From Nocardioides sp. ChNu-153 (GTDB taxonomy: Bacteria; Actinomycetota; Actinomycetes; Propionibacteriales; Nocardioidaceae): a stretch of 42,518 nt of DNA. Position 1 is the first letter of the stretch; each line of letters opens with the position of its first letter. A program made the position numbers and the translations under genes. Shown here one piece after another: positions 7,168 to 16,692 of this stretch. The notes beneath the pieces were generated by a model. The model worked only from the letters and a program-made list of their open reading frames with translations, was not told the origin of the DNA and did no database searches. The stretch spans positions 1-42,518 of the forward strand of contig NZ_JADEVT010000022.1 in the NCBI RefSeq assembly GCF_030466625.1. Reading direction: 5' to 3'.

Positions 7168-8523
7168 CTAGGCCAGGGTCAGGCGCCGGCGTACGACGTC
7201 GGCGAGCCGGTCCGCGACGTCGCGCGCCTCGGTGTCCGTCGTCGCCTCGACCATCACGCGCACGAGCGGCTCGGTGCCCGAGGCCCGCAGCAGGATGCGA
7301 CCGGAGTCGCCGAGGCGGGACTGCTCCGCGGCGACCGCCTCCTGCAGCACGTCGTCGTCGGTGCGGGCCTTGTCGACGTCGGGCACGTTCACGAGCACCT
7401 GCGGCATCCGCGTCATGACGCCGGCGAGGGCCGCGAGGCTCTCCCCCGTGACCGCCATCCGCTGCGCGACGTGGAGCGCCGTCAGCAGCCCGTCGCCCGT
7501 CGTGGCGTGACGACGCATGACGACGTGGCCCGACTGCTCGCCGCCCAGCACGCGGCCGGCGGCGTTCATCTCCTCCAGCACGTAGCGGTCGCCCACCTGC
7601 GTGGCCGACACGGCGATGCCGTGCGCGGCCAGGGCGCGGGTGAACCCGAGGTTGCTCATGACGGTCGCCACGACGGTGTCACCGGCGAGCTCGCCGGCGT
7701 CCTTGAGGGCCACGGCGAGCACGGCGAGGATCTGGTCGCCGTCGACGACCTCCCCGTCGGCGTCGACCGCCAGGCAGCGGTCGGCATCGCCGTCGAGCGC
7801 GAACCCGGCGTCGGCGCCGTGCGCGAGCACGGCGGCACGCAGGGGCCCGAGGTGCGTGGACCCGCAGCCGTCGTTGATGTTGAGCCCGTCCGGCGAGGCG
7901 TGGATGGCCACGACCTCGGCGCCGGCGGCACGCAGCGCCGCGGGACCGACCTCGCTCGCCGCACCCTCGGCGCAGTCGAGCACGAGGCGCAGGCCGCTCA
8001 GCGACGTGCCCAGCGTGCCGGCGAGGTGCGCGACGTACTGCTCCTGCCCGCCGGGGTACGGCGTGACGCGGCCGACCGCTGCCCCCGTCGGGCGCTGCCA
8101 CGGCTCGCGCAGGCGGGCCTCGATGGCCTGCTCGAGGGCGTCGTCGAGCTTGACGCCGCCACGCGAGAGGAACTTGATGCCGTTGTCCGGCATCGGGTTG
8201 TGCGAGGCCGACAGCATGACGCCGAGGTCGGCGTCGAGCGCGTCGGTCAGGTGGGCCACCGCGGGGGTCGGCAGGACGCCCAGGAGCAGGACGTCGACGC
8301 CGGCCGAGGCGAGGCCGGCGACCACGGCGGCCTCGAGGAACTGCCCCGAGACGCGCGTGTCGCGGCCCACGACGGCCAGCGGGCGGGACCCGTCGCGGTG
8401 GGAGAGCTCGCCGGACTCGGCGAGCACGTGGGCGGCAGCAACGGAAAGGTCCAGGGCCAGCTCAGCGGTGAGCACACCGTTGGCCAGGCCCCGGACCCCG
8501 TCCGTGCCGAAGAGTCGCGTCAC
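7168..8523 (-). CDS. glmM: Phosphoglucosamine mutase
   Basis: 451 aa, full length. It converts glucosamine-6-phosphate to glucosamine-1-phosphate for UDP-GlcNAc and cell-wall synthesis. The catalytic phosphoserine loop is SASHNP (Ser107), the magnesium loop is DGDADR (Asp244, 246, 248), and the C-terminal phosphate-binding loop is [12 protein letters not shown]. The start codon is GTG at 8523 ([12 protein letters not shown], the family N-terminus). It lies 22 bp behind rpsI, so it is the third gene of rplM-rpsI-glmM, a conserved actinobacterial order. I see no clear ribosome site, so translation may depend on coupling to rpsI. Confidence 0.97.
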   Translation of the reverse strand: MTRLFGTDGVRGLANGVLTAELALDLSVAAAHVLAESGELSHRDGSRPLAVVGRDTRVSGQFLEAAVVAGLASAGVDVLLLGVLPTPAVAHLTDALDADLGVMLSASHNPMPDNGIKFLSRGGVKLDDALEQAIEARLREPWQRPTGAAVGRVTPYPGGQEQYVAHLAGTLGTSLSGLRLVLDCAEGAASEVGPAALRAAGAEVVAIHASPDGLNINDGCGSTHLGPLRAAVLAHGADAGFALDGDADRCLAVDADGEVVDGDQILAVLAVALKDAGELAGDTVVATVMSNLGFTRALAAHGIAVSATQVGDRYVLEEMNAAGRVLGGEQSGHVVMRRHATTGDGLLTALHVAQRMAVTGESLAALAGVMTRMPQVLVNVPDVDKARTDDDVLQEAVAAEQSRLGDSGRILLRASGTEPLVRVMVEATTDTEARDVADRLADVVRRRLTLA

Positions 8524-8545
8524 GAAGGAAGACGCAGGACCGCGA

Positions 8546-9046
8546 TCAGCGCTTGCTGAACTGCGGAGCCTTGCGGGCCTTCTTGAGACCGGCCTTCTTG
8601 CGCTCGATGACGCGCGCGTCGCGACGCAGCAGACCGGCCTTCTTGAGCGAGGGACGGTTGGCGTCGACGTCGACCGCGTTGAGGGCGCGGGCCACGCCGA
8701 GACGCAGGGCGCCGGCCTGACCGGTGATGCCGCCGCCGTGGATGCGGGCGATGACGTCGAAGCGGCCCTCGAGCTGCGTCGTCGCGAACGGCTCGTTCAC
8801 GACCTGCTGGTGCAGCTTGTTCGGGAAGTACGAGTCGAGCGTGCGGCCGTTGATGGTCCAGACGCCGGTGCCCGGCACGATGCGGACGCGGGCGACGGCC
8901 TCCTTGCGACGGCCGGTGGCCGCCGACGGGGCGATCGTGGCGATGCGCTCGGGGGCGTCGGCGCTGGGGGCGCTCTCGCTGCTGTAGGCGATGCCCTGCT
9001 CGTTGACCTCGAAGGTCTCCTCGACCTCGGTCTCGGAAGTGCTCAC
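8546..9046 (-). CDS. rpsI: 30S ribosomal protein S9
   Basis: 166 aa. The C-terminal 130 residues are canonical S9: [32 protein letters not shown] and the basic end [12 protein letters not shown], which reaches the P-site tRNA. The first 35 residues form an acidic Glu/Ser-rich extension common in actinobacterial S9. GTG at 9046 is preferred over the GTG at 9058 because GAGGAA lies just before it and would otherwise be coding. It lies 64 bp behind rplM. Confidence 0.95.
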   Translation of the reverse strand: MSTSETEVEETFEVNEQGIAYSSESAPSADAPERIATIAPSAATGRRKEAVARVRIVPGTGVWTINGRTLDSYFPNKLHQQVVNEPFATTQLEGRFDVIARIHGGGITGQAGALRLGVARALNAVDVDANRPSLKKAGLLRRDARVIERKKAGLKKARKAPQFSKR

Positions 9047-9110
9047 GGTGTTCCTCACTGATCCTGGGAAGTACGGGGGTGCGCGATGGCGGTGTCGGTG
9101 GAGGCCAGCG

Positions 9111-9554
9111 TCACTGCGAGATCTGGGTGATCTCGAAGGGCTTGGCCTGCTGGGCGCTGTGCGGGTGCTCGGGGCCGGAGTAGACCTTGAGCTTCTTCAG
9201 CTGCTGCCGGCCGAGGCGGTTCTTGGGGAGCATGCCCCACACCGCGTTCTCGATCGCCTTGCGCGCGTCCTTCTCCAGGAGCTCACCGATGGGGGTGGCC
9301 GTGAGACCGCCCGGGTAGCCCGAGTGACGGTAGGCGACCTTCGTCGTCTTCTTGTTGCCGGACAGCGCGACCTTCTCGGCGTTCACGATGACGACGAAGT
9401 CGCCCGTGTCGGCGTTGGGGGCGAACTGCGGCTTGTGCTTGCCGCGCAGGAGGTTGGCCGTCTGCACGGCGAGGCGGCCGAGGACCACGTCGGTCGCGTC
9501 GATGACGTGCCACTCACGCTGGATGTCAGCGGGCTTCGGGGCGTACGTACGCAC
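9111..9554 (-). CDS. rplM: 50S ribosomal protein L13
   Basis: 147 aa, the normal length. It starts with GTG ([20 protein letters not shown]) and contains [15 protein letters not shown] and the typical [19 protein letters not shown] segment. An AGAAGG sequence sits 8 bases upstream. Longer in-frame extensions would run into the structured leader and were rejected. It is the first gene of rplM-rpsI-glmM. Confidence 0.97.
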   Translation of the reverse strand: MRTYAPKPADIQREWHVIDATDVVLGRLAVQTANLLRGKHKPQFAPNADTGDFVVIVNAEKVALSGNKKTTKVAYRHSGYPGGLTATPIGELLEKDARKAIENAVWGMLPKNRLGRQQLKKLKVYSGPEHPHSAQQAKPFEITQISQ

Positions 9555-9728
9555 GATGAGCCTTCTTCTCGTTCGTCGGTCCCGACGGGAGGTCCCCGTC
9601 GGGTGGGGTGGAACCACGTCCTCTGACGAACACGGCCCGGCTCGACCCACCTGGTGGGCCGTCCGGATCTGCACCGGGGTCGTCGCTCCCGGAGGGATCC
9701 GGGCGACCTCGACGCGGCAGGGGACGCG
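9555..9728 (-). promoter_or_regulatory. Structured 5' leader of the rplM operon
   Basis: About 175 nt would be transcribed between the predicted start near 9729 and the rplM GTG. Three stem-loops can be drawn: CCCGACGG/CCGTCGGG (9581-9588 with 9596-9603), ACGGCCC/GGGCCGT (9631-9637 with 9656-9662, enclosing a CCCACC/GGTGGG pair), and GTCG-CCCGG/CCGGG-CGAC near 9682-9706. Long leaders before ribosomal-protein operons often mediate feedback control. No known leader family was recognised. Confidence 0.45.
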
Positions 9729-9735
9729 ACGGGTC

Positions 9736-9765
9736 ACGATACGCAGCCCGGCGGGAGGGGGTCAA
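9736..9765 (-). promoter_or_regulatory. Promoter of rplM-rpsI-glmM
   Basis: On the minus strand TTGACC (9760-9765), 18 bp, then TATCGT (9736-9741). Both hexamers are close to the housekeeping consensus, making this the best vegetative promoter seen in the window. Confidence 0.7.
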
Positions 9766-9833
9766 AACGGCCGCGACCCTCCGTCGTACCCGCCGGTAAC
9801 CAGCCCCCCAGGAGAACGGTCGGGCGGGAGGGC

Positions 9834-9839
9834 TAGGTT
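9834..9839 (+). promoter_or_regulatory. Possible -10 element (TAGGTT) for gltA
   Basis: TAGGTT fits TANNNT and would give a leader of about 55-60 nt before the GTG at 9905. No good -35 is found 16-18 bp upstream. The stretch from 9766 to 9904 otherwise holds only the gltA ribosome site GAGGAG. Confidence 0.35.
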
Positions 9840-9904
9840 GGGCGACGATCCCATCCGGCAGGGTGCACCCCCGGGCGCGCCCGCCCGACCGACGAGGAGT
9901 CGAC

Positions 9905-11212
<1,308 letters not shown>

Positions 11213-11235
11213 GGCTCCCGCACCACCAGCACCCC

Positions 11236-11285
11236 ACGGACGCCGTGCGGGGGCGGGCCACGGCCCGTCACCGCACGGCGTCCGT
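11236..11285. terminator. Bidirectional terminator, nested hairpin
   Basis: A perfect 15-bp stem ACGGACGCCGTGCGG (11236-11250) pairs with 11271-11285. The loop contains a second hairpin, CGGGCC/GGCCCG (11254-11267). It separates the convergent gltA and M1 peptidase genes. Confidence 0.85.
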
Positions 11286-11297
11286 CGTCCGGGGGTA

Positions 11298-11329
11298 CGG
11301 CGGAGCGGCGGAGCGGCGGAGCGGCGGAG
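11298..11329. repeat. Four tandem copies of CGGCGGAG
   Basis: The 8-base unit is repeated four times without interruption between the gltA terminator and the end of the M1 peptidase gene. It is non-coding, so it is a potential length-variable locus. Confidence 0.8.
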
Positions 11330-11379
11330 CGCCCGCGGGCCGGCGCGGCAGGCCGGGAGACCGACAGGCGGGCCGGCGC

Positions 11380-12699
11380 TCAGGCCGGCAGGTCGGGCAG
11401 GTCCGCCTCGGTGAGCCAGGCGTAGAGCAGCACCCCGACGTCGGCGCCCGTCGCGGCCGAGGCGTGGGCCAGGAAGTCCTCCGTCGTGACCGAGCCGCCG
11501 CGGTGCTCGGCGACCCACGAGCGCAGCAACCCGAAGAACGCCTCGTCCCCCACCGCTCCGCGCAGCACGTGCAGCGCCAGGGCGCCGCGCTTGTAGACGC
11601 GGTCGTCGAACATGAGCTCCGGACCGGGATCGGCGAGCACGAGGTCCTGGTCCTGCTCGGCGAGCCGGGCGTGGTGGTGCTCGGCCCACCACGCGGCGCT
11701 CTCGTGGCCCGACTCCTCCGACCACAGCCACTCGCTGTAGCAGGCGAAGCCCTCGTGCAGCCAGATGTCGCGCCACCGGGCGAGGGTGACGGCGTTGCCG
11801 AACCACTGGTGGGCCAGCTCGTGGGCCACGAGGCGCACCTGGTCCCAGTCCTCGGAGACGAAGTTCTTGCCGAAGGTCGACAGGCTCTGGCTCTCGAGCG
11901 GGATCTCCAGGTCGTCGCCGGTCACGACCGCGGCGTAGGAGGCGAACGGGTAGGGCCCGAACCAGCCCTCGAACGCGCGGACCATGTCGGCCTGGCGGCC
12001 GAAGCCGGCGTCGTACGCCGCGCTCCGCTCGCGCGCCGTGCCCTGGGGCACGGCCGAGACCAGCGGGACGGGGGCGTCGTGCTCGACGATGTCGTAGCGC
12101 CCGATCTGGACGGTCGCGAGGTAGGTCGCCATGGGCGCGTCCATCTCGTAGGTCCAGGACTCCCCGCTCCCCCGTCGCCGGCGCTCGACCAGCAGGCCGT
12201 TGGAGACGACCGTGTAGCCGGCGGCCGTGGTGACCGTGATGCGGTAGGTCGCCTTGTCGTCGGGCCGGTCGTTGCACGGGAACCACGTGGGGGCGCCGTG
12301 GGGCTGGCCGGCGACGATGACGCCGTCGGTGAGCTCCTCCCACCCCGCGTCGCCGTGGTGCTTCTCGACCAGCGGCTCGGGGCGTCCGCCGTACTTGACC
12401 ACGAGGGCGAGCTCGGCGCCGGGCTCGGCCTCCTCGCGCAGCTTGACCACGAGGCGGCCGCGGCGGGTGCTGAACTTGGCGGGCGGCTTGCCGTCGACGC
12501 TCACCTTGGCGACGTCGAGACCGGCGAGGTCGAGCACGAGGCGGTCGGTGGGCTCGAGCACCTCGGCCCGGATGCGGGCCTCGCCGTCGAGCCGGTTGCC
12601 CTCGAGGCCGTAGGTCAGGTCGAGCGCGTAGGACCGCGCGCCCCACGAGCGGTCGCCGTGACCGGGCAGGTAGTCGTCGGCGCTGGGCAGGCCGCTCAC
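11380..12699 (-). CDS. M1-family zinc metallopeptidase (short form)
   Basis: 439 aa. The zinc site is HELAH (293-297) with the third ligand Glu316 in WLHEGFACYSE, spaced as in M1 aminopeptidases. The substrate-anchoring GAMEN motif is replaced by ESQSL (269-273), as in many actinobacterial members. At half the length of PepN it has only the N-terminal beta-domain and the thermolysin-like catalytic domain and lacks the C-terminal helical domain. No signal peptide, so it is cytosolic. The start overlaps the stop of the NRPS gene by 4 bp (ATGA), implying coupled expression. A role in processing or degrading peptides made by the NRPS is possible but is inference from context only. Confidence 0.92.
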   Translation of the reverse strand: MSGLPSADDYLPGHGDRSWGARSYALDLTYGLEGNRLDGEARIRAEVLEPTDRLVLDLAGLDVAKVSVDGKPPAKFSTRRGRLVVKLREEAEPGAELALVVKYGGRPEPLVEKHHGDAGWEELTDGVIVAGQPHGAPTWFPCNDRPDDKATYRITVTTAAGYTVVSNGLLVERRRRGSGESWTYEMDAPMATYLATVQIGRYDIVEHDAPVPLVSAVPQGTARERSAAYDAGFGRQADMVRAFEGWFGPYPFASYAAVVTGDDLEIPLESQSLSTFGKNFVSEDWDQVRLVAHELAHQWFGNAVTLARWRDIWLHEGFACYSEWLWSEESGHESAAWWAEHHHARLAEQDQDLVLADPGPELMFDDRVYKRGALALHVLRGAVGDEAFFGLLRSWVAEHRGGSVTTEDFLAHASAATGADVGVLLYAWLTEADLPDLPA

Positions 12700-15600
12700 G
12701 CGGTCACCGCGGCCGGCTCGGGCACGCCGCCCGTGCCCGGGGCCGGCGGCTCGGCCCAGGGGCCGATCGGGTTGCCGATCCAGACGGTCCCGCCGGGGAC
12801 GGACTCACCACGCATGACCAGGGACACGGGTCCGACCGTAGCGTGACGGCCCAGCTCGGCCGCGGGCAGGATCACGCTGTTCGGGCCGAGGGTCGCGCCC
12901 CGGTGCAGCACGACGCGGTCCATGGTCAGGACGCGGTCGTGGAAGAGGTGGGTCTGCACCACGGTCCCGGAGTTGACCGTCGCCCCGTCGTGCAGGTGGA
13001 CGAGGTCGGCCTCGGGCAGCCAGTGGGTGTCGCACCACACGCCGCGACCGATGTGGGCGCCCATGGAGCGGAACCACACGTTGAGCAGCGGCGTGCCCGT
13101 CACGGTGCGCGCGAACCACGGCACGGCGAGGGTCTCGACGAAGGTGTCGGCGAGCTCGTTGCGCCACACGAACGAGCTCCACAGCGGGTGGTTGCCGGGC
13201 CGCATCCGCCCGACCAGCAGCCACTTCGCGCCCGTCGCGACGACGGCCGCCACGAGTCCCCCGACCGCGAGCACGGGGCCGACGAGCAGCACGGCGAGGA
13301 GCACACCGAGCGCCGGGTGCCCGGTGTCGAGCAGCGCCCCCAGGGCGACGACGACGCCGACGGTGAGCGCGACCGAGACCACCACGGGCACGAGGCGGCA
13401 CAGCTCCACCAGCGCCCGGAAGACGTGCAGGCGCCGGGGCGGGGCGTAGGTGCGGCTCGCGTCGGCCTCCTCCGCGGTACGGCGCAGCGGCGCCGGCGGG
13501 CTGCCGAGCCACGAGGCGCCCGAGCGGGCCGTCTTGCGCCGGGGGGCCGCGGAGAGCACGGCGACGAGCGACGCCTTGGGGACCTTGCGGCCCGGCGCGG
13601 CCATGCCCGAGTTGCCGACGAAGGCGCGCTTGCCGATCTTGACCCGCTCGGCCCGCAGCCAGCCGCCGCCCAGCTCGTAGCCCCCGATGAGGGTGTCGTC
13701 GGCGAGGAACGCGTGCTCGTTGACCTGGGTCAGCGATGGGATCATCAGCACCGTCGACGCCTCGACGCCCGGCCCGATGCGGGCGCCGAGCGCCCGCAGC
13801 CACCACGGCGTCAGCGAGGAGGAGTAGAGCCCGAAGAGCCACGTGCGGGCCTCGTCGAGCACCCGCATCGTCGTCCAGACCGCGAGCGCGGGCCCGCTGC
13901 GCACGGGGTGGACGCCGGTGCGCACGCCGAGCGCGCAGACGCGCACGACGAGGAGCACGAGCGCGGCGAGGACGAGCAGGCCCGCCAGCACCCCCAGGGG
14001 CGCGCGCACGAGCAGGTGGGCGAGCAGTCCGCCGTACCCCTCGACGTCGCCGATGCCCGGCAGCGCCACGAGGAGACCCACGAGCACCGCGAGGGCCGGC
14101 AGGGTGCCGACGACGGCGGCGCTGACGGCGTACGCACCGATCCAGGCGCGCGAGCGTGCCGGCCGGTCCTGCCACGGACCCCGCGCGGCCTTGCGCCGCC
14201 GGCGGGCGGGCGACCCGGCCCAGAACTCCCCGGCGGGCACCGCGCCGAAGACCGCCGACCCGGCGGCGACCTCGGCGTCGGCGCCCACGCTCGCGCCGGG
14301 GCACAGCGTCGAGCGGGCGCCCACGCGGGCGCGCGGCCCGACCTCGATCCGGCCGACGTGCACGACGTCGCCGTCGATCCACCAGCCCGACAGGTCGACC
14401 TCGGGCTCGACGGAGGCGCCCCGGCCCAGGCGCAGCATGCCCGTGATGCCCGGCAGCGAGTGCAGGTCGACGTCGCGGCCGACGTCGGCGCCCAGCAGCC
14501 GCGCGTACCAGGTCATGAGCGGGGCCCCGGCGAGCGCCGTCGCGCCGATCTCGTCGGCCAGCCGGTCGGCCAGCCAGATCCGCAGGTGGACCTTGCCCCC
14601 GCGCGGGTAGGTGCCCGGCTCGACGCCCCGCAGCAGCAGGCGCGCCTGCGCGGCCGACAGAAGCATCCGCCCGGGCGGCGTGAGGGCCGCGGCCCAGACG
14701 AGCACCAGCACCCACCACGGGTACGACGGCAGCCACCCCAGGCCGGCCACCTCGGCGAGCAGCGTGGAGCCGATCATGGCCCAGGCCACCCACCGCAGCC
14801 CGCCGACGGCGCGCGCGAGCAGGGTGCCGAGCACCTGGCCCCGCTGGCTCTTCGCCGGGATGGGGCGCACGGAGCGGTCCGTCGTGGTCGCCGACGGGCC
14901 CGCGAGCGTGTCCAGGTGCGCCGCGAGGACGCCGACGGTCGGTCGCTCGTAGACGTCGCCGACGGTGACCTCGGGGAACCGGGTCCGCAGGCGGGAGACG
15001 ATCTGCGCGGCCGTCAGGCTGCCGCCGCCCAGGTCGAAGAAGTCGTCGGTCGGGGCGGTGACCTCCGCGCCGAGCACGTCGAGCCACAGCTGGGCGATCC
15101 ACGACTCGGTGTCGGACAGGTCGGCGCCCGCCCCACCGGCCCCGCCCGCTCCCCCGGCCGCGCCCCCGGCCGCGCCCGGCAGTGGCCAGGGCAGCGCGTC
15201 GCGGTCGACCTTGCCCGACGTGCGGGTCGGCAGCGTGTCGACGACCGCCAGCCGCGGCACCAGCGCGGCGGGCATGGCGGCGCGCAGCCGGTCGAGCGCC
15301 GAGGGCGGGTCGAAGGAGGGGTCGACGGCGACGTAGCCGACGAGCAGCTGGTTGCCCGCCGCCGTACGCCGGACCGCGGCCGCCGCGCCGTGCACGCCGG
15401 GCAGGGCCAGCAGCGCCGAGTCGACCTCGCCGAGCTCGATGCGCCGCCCGCCCAGCTTGACCTGGTCGTCGGCGCGCCCCGCGAAGAGCAGCCCGGCCGG
15501 GTCGTTCACCACGACGTCGCCGGAGCGGTAGGCACGCTCCCAGCCCAGCGTCGGCATCGGCGCGTACTTCTCGGCGTCCTTGGCCGGGTCGAGGTAGCGG

Positions 15601-16646
15601 GCCAGGCCGACGCCGCCGATGATCAGCTCGCCCTGCTCGCCCTCGGCGACGGGCTCGCCGGTCGCCGGGTCGACGACCGCGAGGTCCCACCCGTCGAGCG
15701 GGAGGCCGATGCGCACCGGCGCCTCGCCGGTGAGCTCGCAGCCGCAGGCCACGACGGTGGCCTCGGTGGGCCCGTACGTGTTCCACACCTCGCGGCCCGG
15801 GCGCACGAGGCGAGCGGCGAGCTCGGGCGGGCAGGCCTCGCCGCCCATGATGAGCAGGCGGACCCGCTCGAGCGCCTCGGCCGGCCACAGCGCGACGAGG
15901 GTCGGCACCGTGGAGACGACCGTGACGCGGTTGGCCACGAGCCACGGGCCCACGTCGACGCCCGAGCGCACCAGCGCCCGCGGCGCGGGGACGAGGCACC
16001 CGCCGTAGCGCCACGCGAGCCACATCTCCTCGCAGCTCGCGTCGAACGCGACGGAGAGCCCGGCCATGACCCGGTCGCCGACGCCGAGCGGGGCCTGCGT
16101 CAGGAACATCCGCGCCTCCGCGTCGACGAACGCGGCCGCGTTGCGGTGGGTGACGGCCACGCCCTTCGGCGTGCCGGTCGAGCCCGACGTGAAGATCACC
16201 CAGGCGTCGTCGTCGGGCGTCGGCTCCTCCCGCTCGCGCGGCGCCGCCTCCCGACGTACGTCGACCGCGAGGTCGTCGCCGACGACGGCCGCGACCCGGG
16301 CCTCGCCGAACACCAGGCGGGCGCGCTCCTCCGGGTCGTCCGCGTCGACCGGCACGTAGGCGGCGCCGGCCAGCAGCACGCCGAGGATCGCGACGTACAG
16401 GTCCGTCGTGCCCGACGTGACGCGGATGCCGACCTTGTCGCCGGGCCCCACGCCGAGGCCGGCCAGCTCCTCGGCCAGCGCGTCCGCGGCCTCCTCGAGC
16501 TCGGCGTAGGTCAGCACCCCCGCCCCGGCGTCGACGGCCGGCTCCTCGGCCGCCTGGGCCGCGGTGTCGCGGAAGACGTCGACGAGGGTGCGGGGCGCGG
16601 GCGCGAGGTGGGCCCGCCGCAGCGGGTCGTGGAGGAGGTCGCTCAC
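12696..16646 (-). CDS. Pls/PosA-family single-module nonribosomal peptide synthetase, membrane-bound
   Basis: 1316 aa. Residues 1-485 are an adenylation domain (IFTSGSTGTPKG, YGPTEATVV, YRSGDVV, catalytic Lys479 in TRTSGKVDRD). After a Gly/Ala linker (491-508) comes a carrier domain with phosphopantetheine Ser543 in DLGGGSL. The C-terminal half alternates about six membrane helices with three left-handed beta-helix/acyltransferase-like domains. This is the layout of the epsilon-poly-L-lysine synthase (Pls/PosA) family. There is no condensation or thioesterase domain. Manual alignment gives the specificity residues D202 A203 E206 S245 I266 G268 T290 V298 V299 K479; DAESIG...K resembles codes for lysine, so a basic amino acid substrate is inferred. 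It starts with GTG at 16646, 46 bp behind the ligase gene. The product is unknown. Confidence 0.9.
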   Translation of the reverse strand: MSDLLHDPLRRAHLAPAPRTLVDVFRDTAAQAAEEPAVDAGAGVLTYAELEEAADALAEELAGLGVGPGDKVGIRVTSGTTDLYVAILGVLLAGAAYVPVDADDPEERARLVFGEARVAAVVGDDLAVDVRREAAPREREEPTPDDDAWVIFTSGSTGTPKGVAVTHRNAAAFVDAEARMFLTQAPLGVGDRVMAGLSVAFDASCEEMWLAWRYGGCLVPAPRALVRSGVDVGPWLVANRVTVVSTVPTLVALWPAEALERVRLLIMGGEACPPELAARLVRPGREVWNTYGPTEATVVACGCELTGEAPVRIGLPLDGWDLAVVDPATGEPVAEGEQGELIIGGVGLARYLDPAKDAEKYAPMPTLGWERAYRSGDVVVNDPAGLLFAGRADDQVKLGGRRIELGEVDSALLALPGVHGAAAAVRRTAAGNQLLVGYVAVDPSFDPPSALDRLRAAMPAALVPRLAVVDTLPTRTSGKVDRDALPWPLPGAAGGAAGGAGGAGGAGADLSDTESWIAQLWLDVLGAEVTAPTDDFFDLGGGSLTAAQIVSRLRTRFPEVTVGDVYERPTVGVLAAHLDTLAGPSATTTDRSVRPIPAKSQRGQVLGTLLARAVGGLRWVAWAMIGSTLLAEVAGLGWLPSYPWWVLVLVWAAALTPPGRMLLSAAQARLLLRGVEPGTYPRGGKVHLRIWLADRLADEIGATALAGAPLMTWYARLLGADVGRDVDLHSLPGITGMLRLGRGASVEPEVDLSGWWIDGDVVHVGRIEVGPRARVGARSTLCPGASVGADAEVAAGSAVFGAVPAGEFWAGSPARRRRKAARGPWQDRPARSRAWIGAYAVSAAVVGTLPALAVLVGLLVALPGIGDVEGYGGLLAHLLVRAPLGVLAGLLVLAALVLLVVRVCALGVRTGVHPVRSGPALAVWTTMRVLDEARTWLFGLYSSSLTPWWLRALGARIGPGVEASTVLMIPSLTQVNEHAFLADDTLIGGYELGGGWLRAERVKIGKRAFVGNSGMAAPGRKVPKASLVAVLSAAPRRKTARSGASWLGSPPAPLRRTAEEADASRTYAPPRRLHVFRALVELCRLVPVVVSVALTVGVVVALGALLDTGHPALGVLLAVLLVGPVLAVGGLVAAVVATGAKWLLVGRMRPGNHPLWSSFVWRNELADTFVETLAVPWFARTVTGTPLLNVWFRSMGAHIGRGVWCDTHWLPEADLVHLHDGATVNSGTVVQTHLFHDRVLTMDRVVLHRGATLGPNSVILPAAELGRHATVGPVSLVMRGESVPGGTVWIGNPIGPWAEPPAPGTGGVPEPAAVTA

Positions 16647-16692
16647 CCGGGCATCATCCCCGTGCCGGGTGAACGGACGGTGCCCGCCGGTC

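Noticed and set aside
5797..8559. 920-codon plus-strand frame spanning the PRC-barrel gene, terminator and glmM
   Set aside because: It runs through a clear terminator and two well-supported genes; the translation has no recognisable domain.
9541..9552. GCGTACGTACGC palindrome at the rplM start
   Set aside because: It encodes the conserved L13 N-terminus (VRTYA) and is explained by codon use; no reason to call it an operator.
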